Shown here piece by piece: positions 8,754 to 17,145 of a stretch of 64,000 nt of DNA (position 1 is the stretch's first letter; each line of letters starts with the position of its first letter). Source of the DNA: Pseudomonas sp. UBA4617 (GTDB lineage: Bacteria > Pseudomonadota > Gammaproteobacteria > Pseudomonadales > Pseudomonadaceae). The notes below the pieces were generated by a model that was not told the DNA's origin, searched no databases, and saw only the letters and a program-made list of their open reading frames with translations. A program made the translations under genes and the position numbers. The stretch lies in contig NZ_DGIR01000022.1 in NCBI RefSeq assembly GCF_002386445.1, positions 62,001 to 126,000 on the forward strand, read 5' to 3'.

Positions 8754-9506
8754 TCAGTTGTAGATGTCGAAAGCAAAGTACTTGCTGGCGATCTTCTGGT
8801 AGGTGCCGTTGGCCACGATCTGTTGCAGTGCGGTGTTCAGGCGCTGGCGCAAGGCTTCGTCGTCCTTGCGCACGGCAATCGCGGCGTCAGCCTTGGTGTT
8901 GGCCACATCGCCGAGGATCTTGCAGCAGTCGCCGCCGTTCCTGGTCATCCACTCCTGCAGCGGAAACTTGTCGGCAATCACGCCGTCCAGACGGCCGGCA
9001 GCGAGGTCGGCGTTGGCTTCGTCCATGGTCGGGTACAGCTTCACGTCGGCGCCCGCCCTGGCATAGACGTCTTCGGCGTAGATGGCCTGGGTCGACGACG
9101 ACTGCGCGCCGACGGTATAGCCGTCGAAGTTGGTCTGGGCGTCGCTGATCTTGCTGTCCTTGGCCACGGCGACGGTCAGCGGTGTGCGGTAGTAATGGTC
9201 GGTGAAGGCGATCTTCCTGCGCCGCTCCTCGGTGTTGATCATCGAGGCCACCACCGCGTCGTACTTGCGTGCCATCAGGGCGGGGATGATGCCTTCCCAG
9301 TCCTGTGCCACCAGGGTGCATTCGACTTTCATCTGCTCGCACAGGGCGTGGGTGATGTCGACATCGAAGCCGTGCAGCTGGTTATCGGCGTCGACATAGT
9401 TGAAGGGCGGGTAGGCACCCTCGGTGGCGAAGCGCAGGGTTTCGGCACTGGCGGCACCCGACAGCAGCAGGGCGCACGCACCCACCAAGGCCATGGTCTT
9501 GTTCAT
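8754..9506 (-). CDS. Periplasmic polar amino acid-binding protein
   Basis: Family 3 solute-binding protein, 250 aa, with a clear Sec signal (hydrophobic ALVGACALLLSGAASA, cleavage after residue 21). The mature protein opens LRFATEGAYPPFNYVD, the classical first strand and ligand loop; GFDVDITHALCEQM follows. It delivers ligand to the two permeases downstream and is close to lysine/arginine/ornithine binders by eye. Only 21 bp separate it from the RpiR regulator gene, so regulator and transporter appear co-transcribed. Confidence 0.92.
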   Translation of the reverse strand: MNKTMALVGACALLLSGAASAETLRFATEGAYPPFNYVDADNQLHGFDVDITHALCEQMKVECTLVAQDWEGIIPALMARKYDAVVASMINTEERRRKIAFTDHYYRTPLTVAVAKDSKISDAQTNFDGYTVGAQSSSTQAIYAEDVYARAGADVKLYPTMDEANADLAAGRLDGVIADKFPLQEWMTRNGGDCCKILGDVANTKADAAIAVRKDDEALRQRLNTALQQIVANGTYQKIASKYFAFDIYN

Positions 9507-9527
9507 CTCGCACCTCTTGCACTCTTG

Positions 9528-10400
9528 CTATTGTTGTTTTCCCGTCGACCACGAGGTGTAGCCGACGAACTCGTTATGTAGAGCGGCAGTTGCTTCCAAG
9601 CGTCTTTCAACATCCGGCCCGAGCTTCTTGCAGACCTCGTTGACCATCAGGTGTACCCACGACAGCATGGCCGAGGTGGACTCCCAGAACAGGTTGAACT
9701 CGGTGGGGATACGGAACACCTCGTCGGCGTTGGCATCGGCCCAGTCACAGAAGGTGTCGGTGACCAAGGTGACCGCAATGCCAGCCTCGCGCGCCTTCTG
9801 GCACAACAGCAGGGCGTGGCGGGAATAACGGCGCGCCTCGAACACCAGCAGGGCGCTGTCTTCGACGCGGCCCAGCAACACGTCGCCAAAGTGCCCGGCG
9901 CCGAGATCGACCAGTTGCACGCCATCACGCAGGTACTGCAGCAGATGGCTCATGCACATGGCGATGCCGCGTTCGGTCTGGAAACCGGCGATGAACACCC
10001 GCGGCTTGCTTGCCAGGCGTTGCGCAACGGTGTGCCAGGCGCTGCTCTGGCGATACTCGTGCACACGCACCAGGGCGGCGATTTCCAGCTTCAGGCTGCC
10101 GACGTTGTCGCTCGCGTCCTGGTTCTGGCGGTAATCTTGCAAGCGGTCACCCACCAACCACGGGCCATCGCCCAGGTCGTTCTGCAGGTCTTGCTTGAGC
10201 GCCTTGAGGTGGGCATAACCCAGCGAGCGGCAGAAGCGGCCTACGCTGGATTCGCTGACGCCCAGCTTCGCCGCAATACTGGCCGAGGTCTGAAATGGCA
10301 GCTCATGCAGGTTGGCAAGCATGTAGGTGGCGATCTTGCGGCCCGAAGCAGCGGCCCCTTCGAGGCTGTGTTCCAGACGTTGCTTGATCATTTGGCTCAT
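9528..10400 (-). CDS. RpiR-family transcriptional regulator
   Basis: 290 aa. The N-terminal HTH_6 domain (about residues 10-85, with SASIAAKLGVSESSVGRF as the recognition region) is followed by a SIS domain (about 130-260, RVFIAGFQTERGIAM onward). SIS domains usually bind phosphosugars; here the equivalent of the Ser/Thr-rich phosphate loop reads FQTERG, so a different effector is plausible. The gene heads the ABC/dehydrogenase operon and is divergent from dpkA across a 143-bp gap holding two inverted repeats, so it probably regulates both directions. In P. putida the equivalent position is the D-lysine cluster regulator. Confidence 0.88.
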   Translation of the reverse strand: MSQMIKQRLEHSLEGAAASGRKIATYMLANLHELPFQTSASIAAKLGVSESSVGRFCRSLGYAHLKALKQDLQNDLGDGPWLVGDRLQDYRQNQDASDNVGSLKLEIAALVRVHEYRQSSAWHTVAQRLASKPRVFIAGFQTERGIAMCMSHLLQYLRDGVQLVDLGAGHFGDVLLGRVEDSALLVFEARRYSRHALLLCQKAREAGIAVTLVTDTFCDWADANADEVFRIPTEFNLFWESTSAMLSWVHLMVNEVCKKLGPDVERRLEATAALHNEFVGYTSWSTGKQQ

Positions 10401-10430
10401 GCTGCGGCTCCATGGGTGAGGCTTGCGAAA

Positions 10431-10446
10431 GAAAATGAATGTTTTC
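10431..10446. promoter_or_regulatory. Inverted repeat, operator candidate (rpiR-dpkA gap)
   Basis: GAAAATGAATGTTTTC has 5-bp arms GAAAA/TTTTC around a 6-bp centre and sits 31-46 bp upstream of the regulator start. RpiR proteins commonly bind A/T-armed repeats of this size. Assignment is inferred. Confidence 0.4.
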
Positions 10447-10464
10447 TGTCATCAAGTCAACAAT

Positions 10465-10480
10465 TGACAGATAGCTGTCA
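10465..10480. promoter_or_regulatory. Perfect inverted repeat, operator candidate for dpkA
   Basis: TGACAGATAGCTGTCA has perfect 6-bp arms (TGACAG/CTGTCA) around ATAG, 64 bp upstream of the dpkA ATG and in the middle of the divergent gap. Confidence 0.5.
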
Positions 10481-10543
10481 CATGCAGGAAAGTTTTTGTC
10501 GTTGCAACGCTGTAGCCATTCCAATTCCAACAAGGAGCTTCAG

Positions 10544-11569
10544 ATGTCCGCACCTTCCCCCAGCACCGTCGTGCGTGTGCCTTTCACCGAGCTCCAGTGC
10601 CTCTTGCAGGCCATTTTCCAGCGCCACGGCTGCAGCGATGGCGTCGCCAGCGTGCTGGCCCACAATTGCGCCAGCGCCCAGCGCGATGGTGCCCACAGCC
10701 ATGGTGTGTTCCGCATGCCCGGCTACGTTTCGACCCTGGCCAGCGGCTGGGTCGATGGCCAGGCCACGCCGCAGGTCAGCGATGTCGCGGCTGGCTACGT
10801 ACGTGTCGATGCCGCAGGCGGCTTTGCCCAGCCGGCGCTGGCGGCGGCCCGTGACTTGCTGGTGGCCAAGGCGCGCAACGCTGGTATCGCCGTGCTGGCG
10901 ATTCACAACTCGCACCACTTCGCCGCGCTGTGGCCAGACGTGGAACCCTTCGCTGACGAAGGCCTGGTGGCGTTGAGCGTGGTCAACAGCATGACCTGCG
11001 TGGTGCCGCATGGCGCGCGCAAGCCGCTGTTCGGCACCAACCCCATCGCCTTCGCCGCGCCCTGCGCCGAACATGACCCGATCGTCTTCGACATGGCCAC
11101 CAGCGCCATGGCCCACGGCGACGTACAGATCGCCGCGCGCGCCGGCCAGCAGTTGCCTGAAGGCATGGGCGTGGATGCCAATGGCAAGCCGACCACCGAC
11201 CCCCAGGCGATCCTGGAGGGCGGCGCCTTGCTGCCGTTTGGCGGGCACAAGGGCTCGGCACTGTCGATGATGGTCGAGTTGCTGGCGGCGGCTCTGACCG
11301 GCGGGCATTTCTCCTGGGAGTTCGACTGGTCGGGGCACCCCGGCGCGAAGACGCCATGGACCGGCCAGCTGATCATCGTCATCGACCCGAGCAAGGCCGA
11401 GGGCGAGCGCTTTGCCCAGCGCAGCCGCGAACTGGTGGAGCAGATGCAGGCGGCCGGGCTGAGCCGTATGCCAGGTGAACGGCGTTATCGGGAGCGGGAA
11501 GTGGCCGAGGAGGAGGGCGTGGCGCTGACCGAGCAGGAGCTGCAGGGCCTCAAGGCGCTGCTTGGCTGA
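10544..11569 (+). CDS. dpkA: Delta1-piperideine-2-carboxylate reductase
   Basis: Malate/L-lactate dehydrogenase (Ldh_2) superfamily, 341 aa. It reduces delta1-piperideine-2-carboxylate to L-pipecolate with NADPH in D-lysine catabolism, and delta1-pyrroline-2-carboxylate in the proline analogue. Family marks: DGAHSHGVFRMPGYV near residues 48-62, GTNPIAFAAP and FDMATSAMAHGDV. The start at 10544 has AAGGAG seven bases upstream; the 16-codon extension is not used. Divergent from the RpiR operon and followed by the amaC aminotransferase. The closest alternative would be another Ldh_2 reductase, but 341 aa and the cluster both fit DpkA. Confidence 0.9.
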   Translation: MSAPSPSTVVRVPFTELQCLLQAIFQRHGCSDGVASVLAHNCASAQRDGAHSHGVFRMPGYVSTLASGWVDGQATPQVSDVAAGYVRVDAAGGFAQPALAAARDLLVAKARNAGIAVLAIHNSHHFAALWPDVEPFADEGLVALSVVNSMTCVVPHGARKPLFGTNPIAFAAPCAEHDPIVFDMATSAMAHGDVQIAARAGQQLPEGMGVDANGKPTTDPQAILEGGALLPFGGHKGSALSMMVELLAAALTGGHFSWEFDWSGHPGAKTPWTGQLIIVIDPSKAEGERFAQRSRELVEQMQAAGLSRMPGERRYREREVAEEEGVALTEQELQGLKALLG

Positions 11570-11577
11570 ACCGCCAT

Positions 11578-11599
11578 CTTCGCGGGCAGGCCTGCGAAG
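11578..11599 (+). terminator. Hairpin after dpkA, partial terminator candidate
   Basis: Nine-pair stem (one G-U) CTTCGCGGG/CCTGCGAAG with a 4-nt loop, 9 bp after the dpkA stop. No T-run follows, so it may stabilise or attenuate rather than end the transcript into amaC. Confidence 0.4.
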
Positions 11600-11734
11600 A
11601 ATTCAGCCGCCCGATTCGCAGCCATGCATTGTTGCATGGACAACCTTGCACAATAGTTGATGTTCCTGGCCTCGCTCTGCGGGTATGCTCAGGGCTGACT
11701 TTCCGTACTGTCCTGATCCAAGGAGCTGCACGCT

Positions 11735-12931
11735 GTGTTCAAACATGTCGATGCCTATGCCGGCGACCCGATCCTCTCGCTGATGGAAACCTTCAAGGCC
11801 GACCCGCGCGCCGACAAGGTCAACCTGAGTATCGGCCTGTACTACGATGAGGCCGGCGTGGTGCCGCAACTGGCGGCTGTGGATGCGGTGGAAAAACGCA
11901 TCGCCGGCCAGGACCACGAAGCTTCGCTGTACCTGCCGATGGAAGGCCTGGCCAGCTATCGCCAGGCAATCCAGACGCTGCTGTTCGGGGCCGATCACCC
12001 GGCCGTGACCTCTGGCCGGGTGGCCACCGTGCAGACCGTGGGCGGTTCCGGCGCGCTGAAAGTCGGTGCCGACTTCCTCAAGCGTTACTTCCCGCAATCG
12101 GAAGTCTGGGTCAGCAACCCGACCTGGGACAACCACCGCGCCATCTTCGAAGGCGCCGGTTTCAAGGTGCACACCTACCCGTACTTCGACCAGGCCACCC
12201 GTGGCGTGGACTTCGATGGCATGCTGACGACCTTGCAGGCGTTGCCGGCCAACAGCGTGGTGCTGCTGCACCCGTGCTGTCACAACCCGACTGGTGCCGA
12301 CCTGAACCAGAACCAGTGGCAGCAAGTGGTCGAAGTGGTCAAGGCGCGCCAGCTGATACCGTTCCTCGACATCGCCTACCAGGGCTTCGCCGAAGGCCTG
12401 GTAGAAGACGCCTACGCCATCCGTGAAATGGCCCGCGCCGGCGTGCCGTGCCTGGTCAGCAATTCGTTCTCGAAAATTTTCTCGCTGTATGGCGAGCGCG
12501 TCGGTGGCCTGTCGGTGGTCTGCGACGACGAGGCCACTGCCCAGAGCGTGCTGGGCCAGCTCAAGGCCACCGTGCGCCGCAACTACTCCAGCCCACCCAA
12601 CTTCGGTGCCCAACTGGTCGCGGGTGTGCTCGGCGATGCCGGCCTGAATGCCCAGTGGGCGGCCGAAGTCGAAGTGATGCGCAAGCGGATCCTCGACATG
12701 CGCCAGGCGCTGGTCGATGCCCTGGCTGTGCTGTTGCCAGGCCAGGACTTCCAGTTCTTCCTGCGTCAGCGCGGCATGTTCAGCTACACCGGCTTCAGCG
12801 TCGAGCAGGTACGCCGCCTGCGCGACGAGTTCGGCGTGTACCTGATCGACAGCGGCCGGGTGTGCATGTCCGGCCTGCGCCCGGCGAACCTGCAACGGGT
12901 TGCCGAAGCGTTCGCTGCGGTGCAGAAGTAA
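11735..12931 (+). CDS. amaC: Class I PLP aminotransferase (D-lysine aminotransferase type)
   Basis: Aromatic/aspartate aminotransferase family (TyrB-like), 398 aa. The PLP lysine is Lys247 in NSFSKIFSLYGERVG; HPCCHNPTGADL (about 179-190) and LDIAYQGFAEG (211-221) are the other cofactor-pocket motifs, and a substrate-binding Arg lies near SGLRPAN. It starts with GTG, with AAGGAG nine bases upstream. Next to dpkA it would supply 2-keto-6-aminocaproate, which cyclises to the DpkA substrate. In P. putida this gene is called amaC; a general aromatic aminotransferase role is equally compatible with sequence alone. Confidence 0.82.
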   Translation: MFKHVDAYAGDPILSLMETFKADPRADKVNLSIGLYYDEAGVVPQLAAVDAVEKRIAGQDHEASLYLPMEGLASYRQAIQTLLFGADHPAVTSGRVATVQTVGGSGALKVGADFLKRYFPQSEVWVSNPTWDNHRAIFEGAGFKVHTYPYFDQATRGVDFDGMLTTLQALPANSVVLLHPCCHNPTGADLNQNQWQQVVEVVKARQLIPFLDIAYQGFAEGLVEDAYAIREMARAGVPCLVSNSFSKIFSLYGERVGGLSVVCDDEATAQSVLGQLKATVRRNYSSPPNFGAQLVAGVLGDAGLNAQWAAEVEVMRKRILDMRQALVDALAVLLPGQDFQFFLRQRGMFSYTGFSVEQVRRLRDEFGVYLIDSGRVCMSGLRPANLQRVAEAFAAVQK

Positions 12932-12938
12932 GACCGGC

Positions 12939-12957
12939 AGGGGCCTGAGCGGCCCCT
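12939..12957 (+). terminator. Terminator-like hairpin after amaC
   Basis: Perfect 7-bp stem AGGGGCC/GGCCCCT with loop TGAGC, 7 bp past the amaC stop. It lacks a T-run and is followed at once by a REP fragment. Confidence 0.4.
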
Positions 12958-13250
12958 CCTGTGGGAGCTGGCCTTTGTGTGAGCAACTGTCTTGCTCAAA
13001 TGTCCAAAGCTGGCGTTATTCCTGTGGGAGCGGGCTTGCCCAGCGAACACGGGCGAAGCCTGTGCCATCCACCGCGTCGCCTGCTTCGCGGGTAAACCGC
13101 TCCCACATTGATCACGCGGAACTCTGCATCTGCGTTGGATCCTCGCGTCTTGGCAGGTCATCCCGCCACGTGTGCCCGTTCTGAGCACTATTTGATGGCG
13201 AAGCTGGGGCGCTGCGCACACCTTTCGCGACGCACGGCCGCTCCCACAGG
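12958..13250. repeat. Cluster of REP elements in a gene-free gap
   Basis: The gap 12932-13445 has no gene. It holds a partial REP at 12958-12984, a head-to-head pair with arms at 13023-13040 (TGTGGGAGCGGGCTTGCC) and 13088-13107, and a single inverted copy at about 13222-13250 ending in CGGCCGCTCCCACAGG. A separate small hairpin GAGCAA/TTGCTC is at 12981-12997. Confidence 0.75.
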
Positions 13251-13334
13251 ACGCTCCTTCAGCTTTGCTTCAGCCTGCAGGCACAACCCGCTTGTAAAGA
13301 CAAGTGCAACCGTCCCTCGGATAGGGCTTCGCAA

Positions 13335-13353
13335 GTGCACCCTTTCCGTGCAC
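13335..13353. promoter_or_regulatory. Paired GTGCAC sites upstream of transporter
   Basis: GTGCAC occurs at 13335-13340 and 13348-13353, seven bases apart, about 95 bp before the transporter start. Each is self-complementary, so the pair forms an inverted repeat. Operator or promoter role is a guess from position. Confidence 0.25.
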
Positions 13354-13445
13354 AATCGCGCCCCTCTTTTCCGGTTGAGTTGGGCGGAACGTCTATTTCG
13401 CCATTCTCAGCCTGTTGCAGTCTTGCGAGTGGAGCTTCACCCGGA

Positions 13446-14726
13446 ATGAATGAGCAGGCCCCAAGCGTTGAACAACGCTTTGCAGAATCGACCCCCGCCA
13501 CCCTTGGCAGCTGGTCGCGTCACGACACCACCTGGATGCTGGGCCTGTTCGGCACAGCCATCGGCGCCGGAACCCTGTTCCTGCCGATCAACGCTGGCCT
13601 TGGCGGTTTCTGGCCGCTGCTGATCCTGGCCGCGCTGGCTTTCCCGATGACCTACTTTGCCCACCGTGGGCTGACCCGCTTCGTTCTCTCGGGGCGCGAT
13701 GACGGCGACATCACCGAGGTGGTGAAGGAGCACTTCGGCGCATCCGCCGGCGCCGCGATCACCGTGCTGTACTTCTTCGCGATATTCCCGATCCTGCTGA
13801 TCTACAGCGTGGCGTTGACCAACACCGTGGCCAGCTTTCTCGAGCACCAGCTGCACATCGAGCCGCCGCCGCGGGCCATCCTGTCGTTCGTGCTGATCCT
13901 CGGCCTGCTGGCAATCGTGCGCTGCGGCGAGCAGGCCACCGTCAAGGTCATGAGCCTGCTGGTCTACCCGTTCATCGTTGCCCTGGCGCTGCTGGGCCTG
14001 TATCTGGTCCCGCACTGGACCGGCGGCATCCTCGACAGCGCCCACCAGGTGCCACAGGCGTCGGCGTTCCTGCATACCCTGTGGCTGGCGATTCCGGTGA
14101 TGGTGTTCTCCTTCAACCACTCGCCGATCATTTCGGCCTTTGCCGTCGACCAGAAACGCCGCTACGGCGCGCACGCCGATGAACGCAGTGGCCAGATCCT
14201 GCGTCGTGCCCACCTGCTGATGGTGCTGATGGTGCTGTTCTTCGTGTTCAGCTGCGTGCTCACCCTGAGCAGCGCCCAGCTGGCCGAAGCCAAGGCCCAG
14301 AACCTGTCGATCCTGTCGTACCTGGCCAACCACTTCAGCAACCCGACCATTGCCTTTGCCGCGCCGCTGATCGCCTTCGTGGCCATCGCCAAGTCGTTCC
14401 TCGGCCATTACATCGGCGCCAGCGAAGGCCTCAAGGGCATTATCGCCAAGACCGGCGCGCGCCCGGGTGCCAAGGCCCTGGACCGCATGGTTGCCGCGCT
14501 GATGCTGGTGGTGTGCTGGATCGTTGCCACCCTCAACCCGAGCATCCTCGGCATGATCGAGTCGCTGGGCGGGCCTATTCTCGCAGTGCTGCTGTTCCTG
14601 ATGCCGATGTACGCCATTCGCCGCGTACCGTCGATGCGCAAATACAGCGGCGCGGCGTCCAATGTGTTCGTCGTGGTGGTCGGCCTGGTTGCGCTGAGCT
14701 CGGTGGTGTACAGCCTGATGAGCTGA
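13446..14726 (+). CDS. HAAAP-family serine/threonine-type amino acid transporter
   Basis: Inner-membrane proton/amino acid symporter of the SdaC/TdcC type, 426 aa, with about 11 membrane spans. The first span carries GLFGTAIGAGTLFLPINAG, the family hallmark. I start at the ATG at 13446 with GGAG upstream; the longer frame adds 37 residues read from intergenic DNA. Single-gene unit with a strong terminator behind it. The amino acid carried cannot be fixed from sequence; serine is the usual substrate. Confidence 0.85.
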   Translation: MNEQAPSVEQRFAESTPATLGSWSRHDTTWMLGLFGTAIGAGTLFLPINAGLGGFWPLLILAALAFPMTYFAHRGLTRFVLSGRDDGDITEVVKEHFGASAGAAITVLYFFAIFPILLIYSVALTNTVASFLEHQLHIEPPPRAILSFVLILGLLAIVRCGEQATVKVMSLLVYPFIVALALLGLYLVPHWTGGILDSAHQVPQASAFLHTLWLAIPVMVFSFNHSPIISAFAVDQKRRYGAHADERSGQILRRAHLLMVLMVLFFVFSCVLTLSSAQLAEAKAQNLSILSYLANHFSNPTIAFAAPLIAFVAIAKSFLGHYIGASEGLKGIIAKTGARPGAKALDRMVAALMLVVCWIVATLNPSILGMIESLGGPILAVLLFLMPMYAIRRVPSMRKYSGAASNVFVVVVGLVALSSVVYSLMS

Positions 14727-14747
14727 TGCACTTCTTGCGATAAAGCA

Positions 14748-14783
14748 TGCCCGGGGTGTTTGTCGCTCCCCGGGCATTTTTTT
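14748..14783 (+). terminator. Rho-independent terminator
   Basis: Nine-bp perfect stem TGCCCGGGG/CCCCGGGCA, 11-nt loop, then seven T. A textbook intrinsic terminator for the HAAAP transporter gene. Confidence 0.92.
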
Positions 14784-15065
14784 GCAACCTGATCCAGGTT
14801 TCAGCAATGTATTGCTTGTGGTTCCTGAAGTTCCAGCAGACAAGGGCGACTTGTTACTTCGGTACTTGTCAGGGATAGCTCAACTTGTAACAGGCTCGTA
14901 TTCGCAGCCCGGAATGGGGCTTGGCTGCTGACTCGACGCCGGGCATCTGTATGTTGTCTACATAAAAACCTGGCAATAGAACAATTTCACTTGCCCCATA
15001 GGCACCTGGCCGCCTTCATGCTTAACTCAGTGTCCTTTTCCAAACCCCCGCATAAGGAATTCGTC

Positions 15066-15566
15066 ATGGCTCAAGTGACTCTCAAAGGCAACCCGGTCCA
15101 GGTCAACGGCAAGCTGCCGCAGCCAGGCGCGCAGGCTCCGGCTTTCACCCTGGTCGGTGAAGGCCTGGCCGACAAGTCACTGCAGGACTACGCCGGCAAG
15201 CGCAAGGTGCTGAACATTTTCCCAAGCGTCGATACCCCGACCTGCGCCACCTCCGTGCGCAAGTTCAACGCCCAGGCCAACAATCTGGGCAACACCGTGG
15301 TGCTGTGCATCTCCGCCGACCTGCCATTCGCCCAGGCACGCTTCTGCGGTGCCGAAGGCCTGGACAACGTGAAGAACCTGTCGACCCTGCGTGGCCGCGA
15401 GTTCCTCGACAACTACGGCGTCGCCATCGCCGACGGCCCGCTGGCCGGCCTGGCTGCGCGCGCGGTGGTGGTGCTGGACGAAAACGACAAGGTGCTGCAC
15501 AGCGAGCTGGTTGGCGAAATCGCCGACGAGCCGAACTACGATGCGGCGCTGGCTGCACTGAAGTAA
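15066..15566 (+). CDS. tpx: Thiol peroxidase (atypical 2-Cys peroxiredoxin)
   Basis: Reduces hydrogen peroxide and organic peroxides using thioredoxin. 166 aa; peroxidatic Cys60 in SVDTPTCATSV and resolving Cys94 in ARFCGAEG are at the canonical Tpx positions. The start at 15066 follows AAGGA and begins with the family's MAQVTLKGNP; the 25-residue upstream extension is not coding. Single-gene unit bounded by the 282-bp gap before it and a terminator after it. The upstream gap shows no clear operator. Confidence 0.95.
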   Translation: MAQVTLKGNPVQVNGKLPQPGAQAPAFTLVGEGLADKSLQDYAGKRKVLNIFPSVDTPTCATSVRKFNAQANNLGNTVVLCISADLPFAQARFCGAEGLDNVKNLSTLRGREFLDNYGVAIADGPLAGLAARAVVVLDENDKVLHSELVGEIADEPNYDAALAALK

Positions 15567-15673
15567 GGGTTGTGTCAGGGCGGTGCGGGCATTTATAGCC
15601 TGTACTGGCCCTTTCGCGGGCATGGGCTACGGAATCCTCGGGCCCGCACCGCTCCAGGCAATACCCTGTAAAT

Positions 15674-15700
15674 GGCCCGGAACGCGTTCCGGGCCGTTTT
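15674..15700 (+). terminator. Palindromic terminator after tpx
   Basis: A 22-bp perfect palindrome (arms GGCCCGGAACG/CGTTCCGGGCC, 15674-15695) followed by GTTTT and more A/T. Likely intrinsic terminator, about 108 bp past tpx. Confidence 0.8.
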
Positions 15701-15731
15701 CATTTAAAGTTCAGGGTCTTGGCAACGTCAG

Positions 15732-15763
15732 GCAAAGGTAAACCTCTGGTAAAGGCCCTTTGC
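15732..15763. promoter_or_regulatory. Inverted repeat upstream of the RND operon
   Basis: GCAAAGG at 15732-15738 and CCTTTGC at 15757-15763 are perfect 7-bp arms, about 70 bp before mdtA. It could be an operator for the efflux operon, which has no regulator gene beside it. Inference from position. Confidence 0.3.
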
Positions 15764-15831
15764 TAAAGCGATGTCAGTGCTTATCGTTTCATCCTCCCAG
15801 GTCGTCATTCCGGACAAGGTTCGTTCAACCC

Positions 15832-17145
15832 ATGCAAGTGCCCAATTTCCGTTCCCCCCGTCGCTGGCTCGTCGGCCTGCTGATCCTCCTGCTGGTGGCT
15901 GCACTGGCCTGGTGGCTGTGGCCTGCCCCGACGCCGGCACACAAGGAAGCCGGTGGCGGGCGCGGCGGCAAGGGCGCGGGCATGGGCATGATGGGCGGCC
16001 GCCCGGGCTTCGGCGGCTCCAGCGACCCGGTACCGGTGCGTGTCGAGCCAGTGCGGGTGGGCGACTTTCCGCTGTACTACAAGGCCCTGGGCACGGTCAC
16101 CGCGACCAACACCGTGAACGTGCGCAGCCGCGTGGCCGGCGAGCTGGTGAAGATCCACTTCAAGGAAGGCCAGCAGGTCAAGGCCGGCGACCTGCTCGCC
16201 GAGATCGACCCGCGCCCCTATCGCATCGCCCTGCAACAGGCCGAAGGCACCCTGGCGCAGAACCAGGCTCAGCTGAAGAACGCCCAGGTCGACCTGGCCC
16301 GTTACAAGGGCCTGTACGCCGAAGACAGCATCGCCAAGCAAACCCTCGACACCGCCGAGGCGCAGGTCGCGCAATTCCAGGGGTTGATCAAGACCAACCA
16401 GGCGCAGGTCAACGACGCCCGGCTGAACCTCGAATTCACCCAGATCCGTGCGCCGATCAACGGCCGTGTGGGTTTGCGCCAGCTCGACCTGGGCAACCTG
16501 GTCGCGGCCAACGACACCACCGCACTGGTAGTGATCACCCAGACCGAACCGATCAGCGTTGCCTTCACCCTGCCGGAAACCGAGCTGAACACTGTGCTGG
16601 AGCGCTATCGTAGTGGTGCCAGCCTGCCGGTCGAAGCCTGGGACCGCAGCGACAGCAAGCTGCAGGCCAGCGGTGTGCTGGGCAGCATCGACAACCAGAT
16701 CGACACCACCACCGGTACCCTCAAGTTCAAGGGCCGCTTCGAGAACAAGGACCTCGCCCTGTTCCCCAACCAGTTCGTCAACGTGCGCCTGCTGGCCGAC
16801 ACCCTCAGGCAGGTGACCATGGCCCCGACAGCGGCGATCCAGTTCGGCAATGATGGCACCTTCGCCTACGTGGTCAACGAGCAGAACACGGTGAACGTGC
16901 GCAAGCTCAAGGTGGGCGCCAGCGACGGCGAGCGCAGCGTCATCCTCGACGGCCTCAAGGCCGGCGAGCGCCTGGTACTGGAAGGCACCGACCGCCTGCG
17001 CGAAGGCAGCAAGGTGGAAGTGGTCGACGACAGCTCGCAAGTGCCGACCACACCCGGCCAGCACCTGCAGGGGCAGGAGGCCAAGGGCTCGGCTCACGCC
17101 GGTGAAACACAGCCCGGTAAAACAGCAGGCAAGGCGGGCGCATGA
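15832..17145 (+). CDS. mdtA: RND efflux membrane fusion protein
   Basis: Periplasmic adaptor linking the MdtB/MdtC pump to the outer-membrane channel. 437 aa: N-terminal membrane anchor WLVGLLILLLVAALAWWLW (about 12-30), a Gly/Met-rich linker (about 44-62), lipoyl half-motifs around VRSRVAGELVKIHFKEGQQV, a coiled-coil hairpin, then the beta-barrel and membrane-proximal domains. I use the ATG at 15832; the longest frame adds 24 residues without family likeness. Its stop overlaps the mdtB start by 4 bp. Substrates in E. coli MdtABC are novobiocin and bile salts; here they are unknown. Confidence 0.92.
   Translation: MQVPNFRSPRRWLVGLLILLLVAALAWWLWPAPTPAHKEAGGGRGGKGAGMGMMGGRPGFGGSSDPVPVRVEPVRVGDFPLYYKALGTVTATNTVNVRSRVAGELVKIHFKEGQQVKAGDLLAEIDPRPYRIALQQAEGTLAQNQAQLKNAQVDLARYKGLYAEDSIAKQTLDTAEAQVAQFQGLIKTNQAQVNDARLNLEFTQIRAPINGRVGLRQLDLGNLVAANDTTALVVITQTEPISVAFTLPETELNTVLERYRSGASLPVEAWDRSDSKLQASGVLGSIDNQIDTTTGTLKFKGRFENKDLALFPNQFVNVRLLADTLRQVTMAPTAAIQFGNDGTFAYVVNEQNTVNVRKLKVGASDGERSVILDGLKAGERLVLEGTDRLREGSKVEVVDDSSQVPTTPGQHLQGQEAKGSAHAGETQPGKTAGKAGA

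Noticed and set aside
12958..13250. Repeats in the 13-kb gap considered as a CRISPR array
   Set aside because: Spacing is irregular, copies are inverted to one another, and they match Pseudomonas REP sequences, not equal direct repeats with unique spacers.
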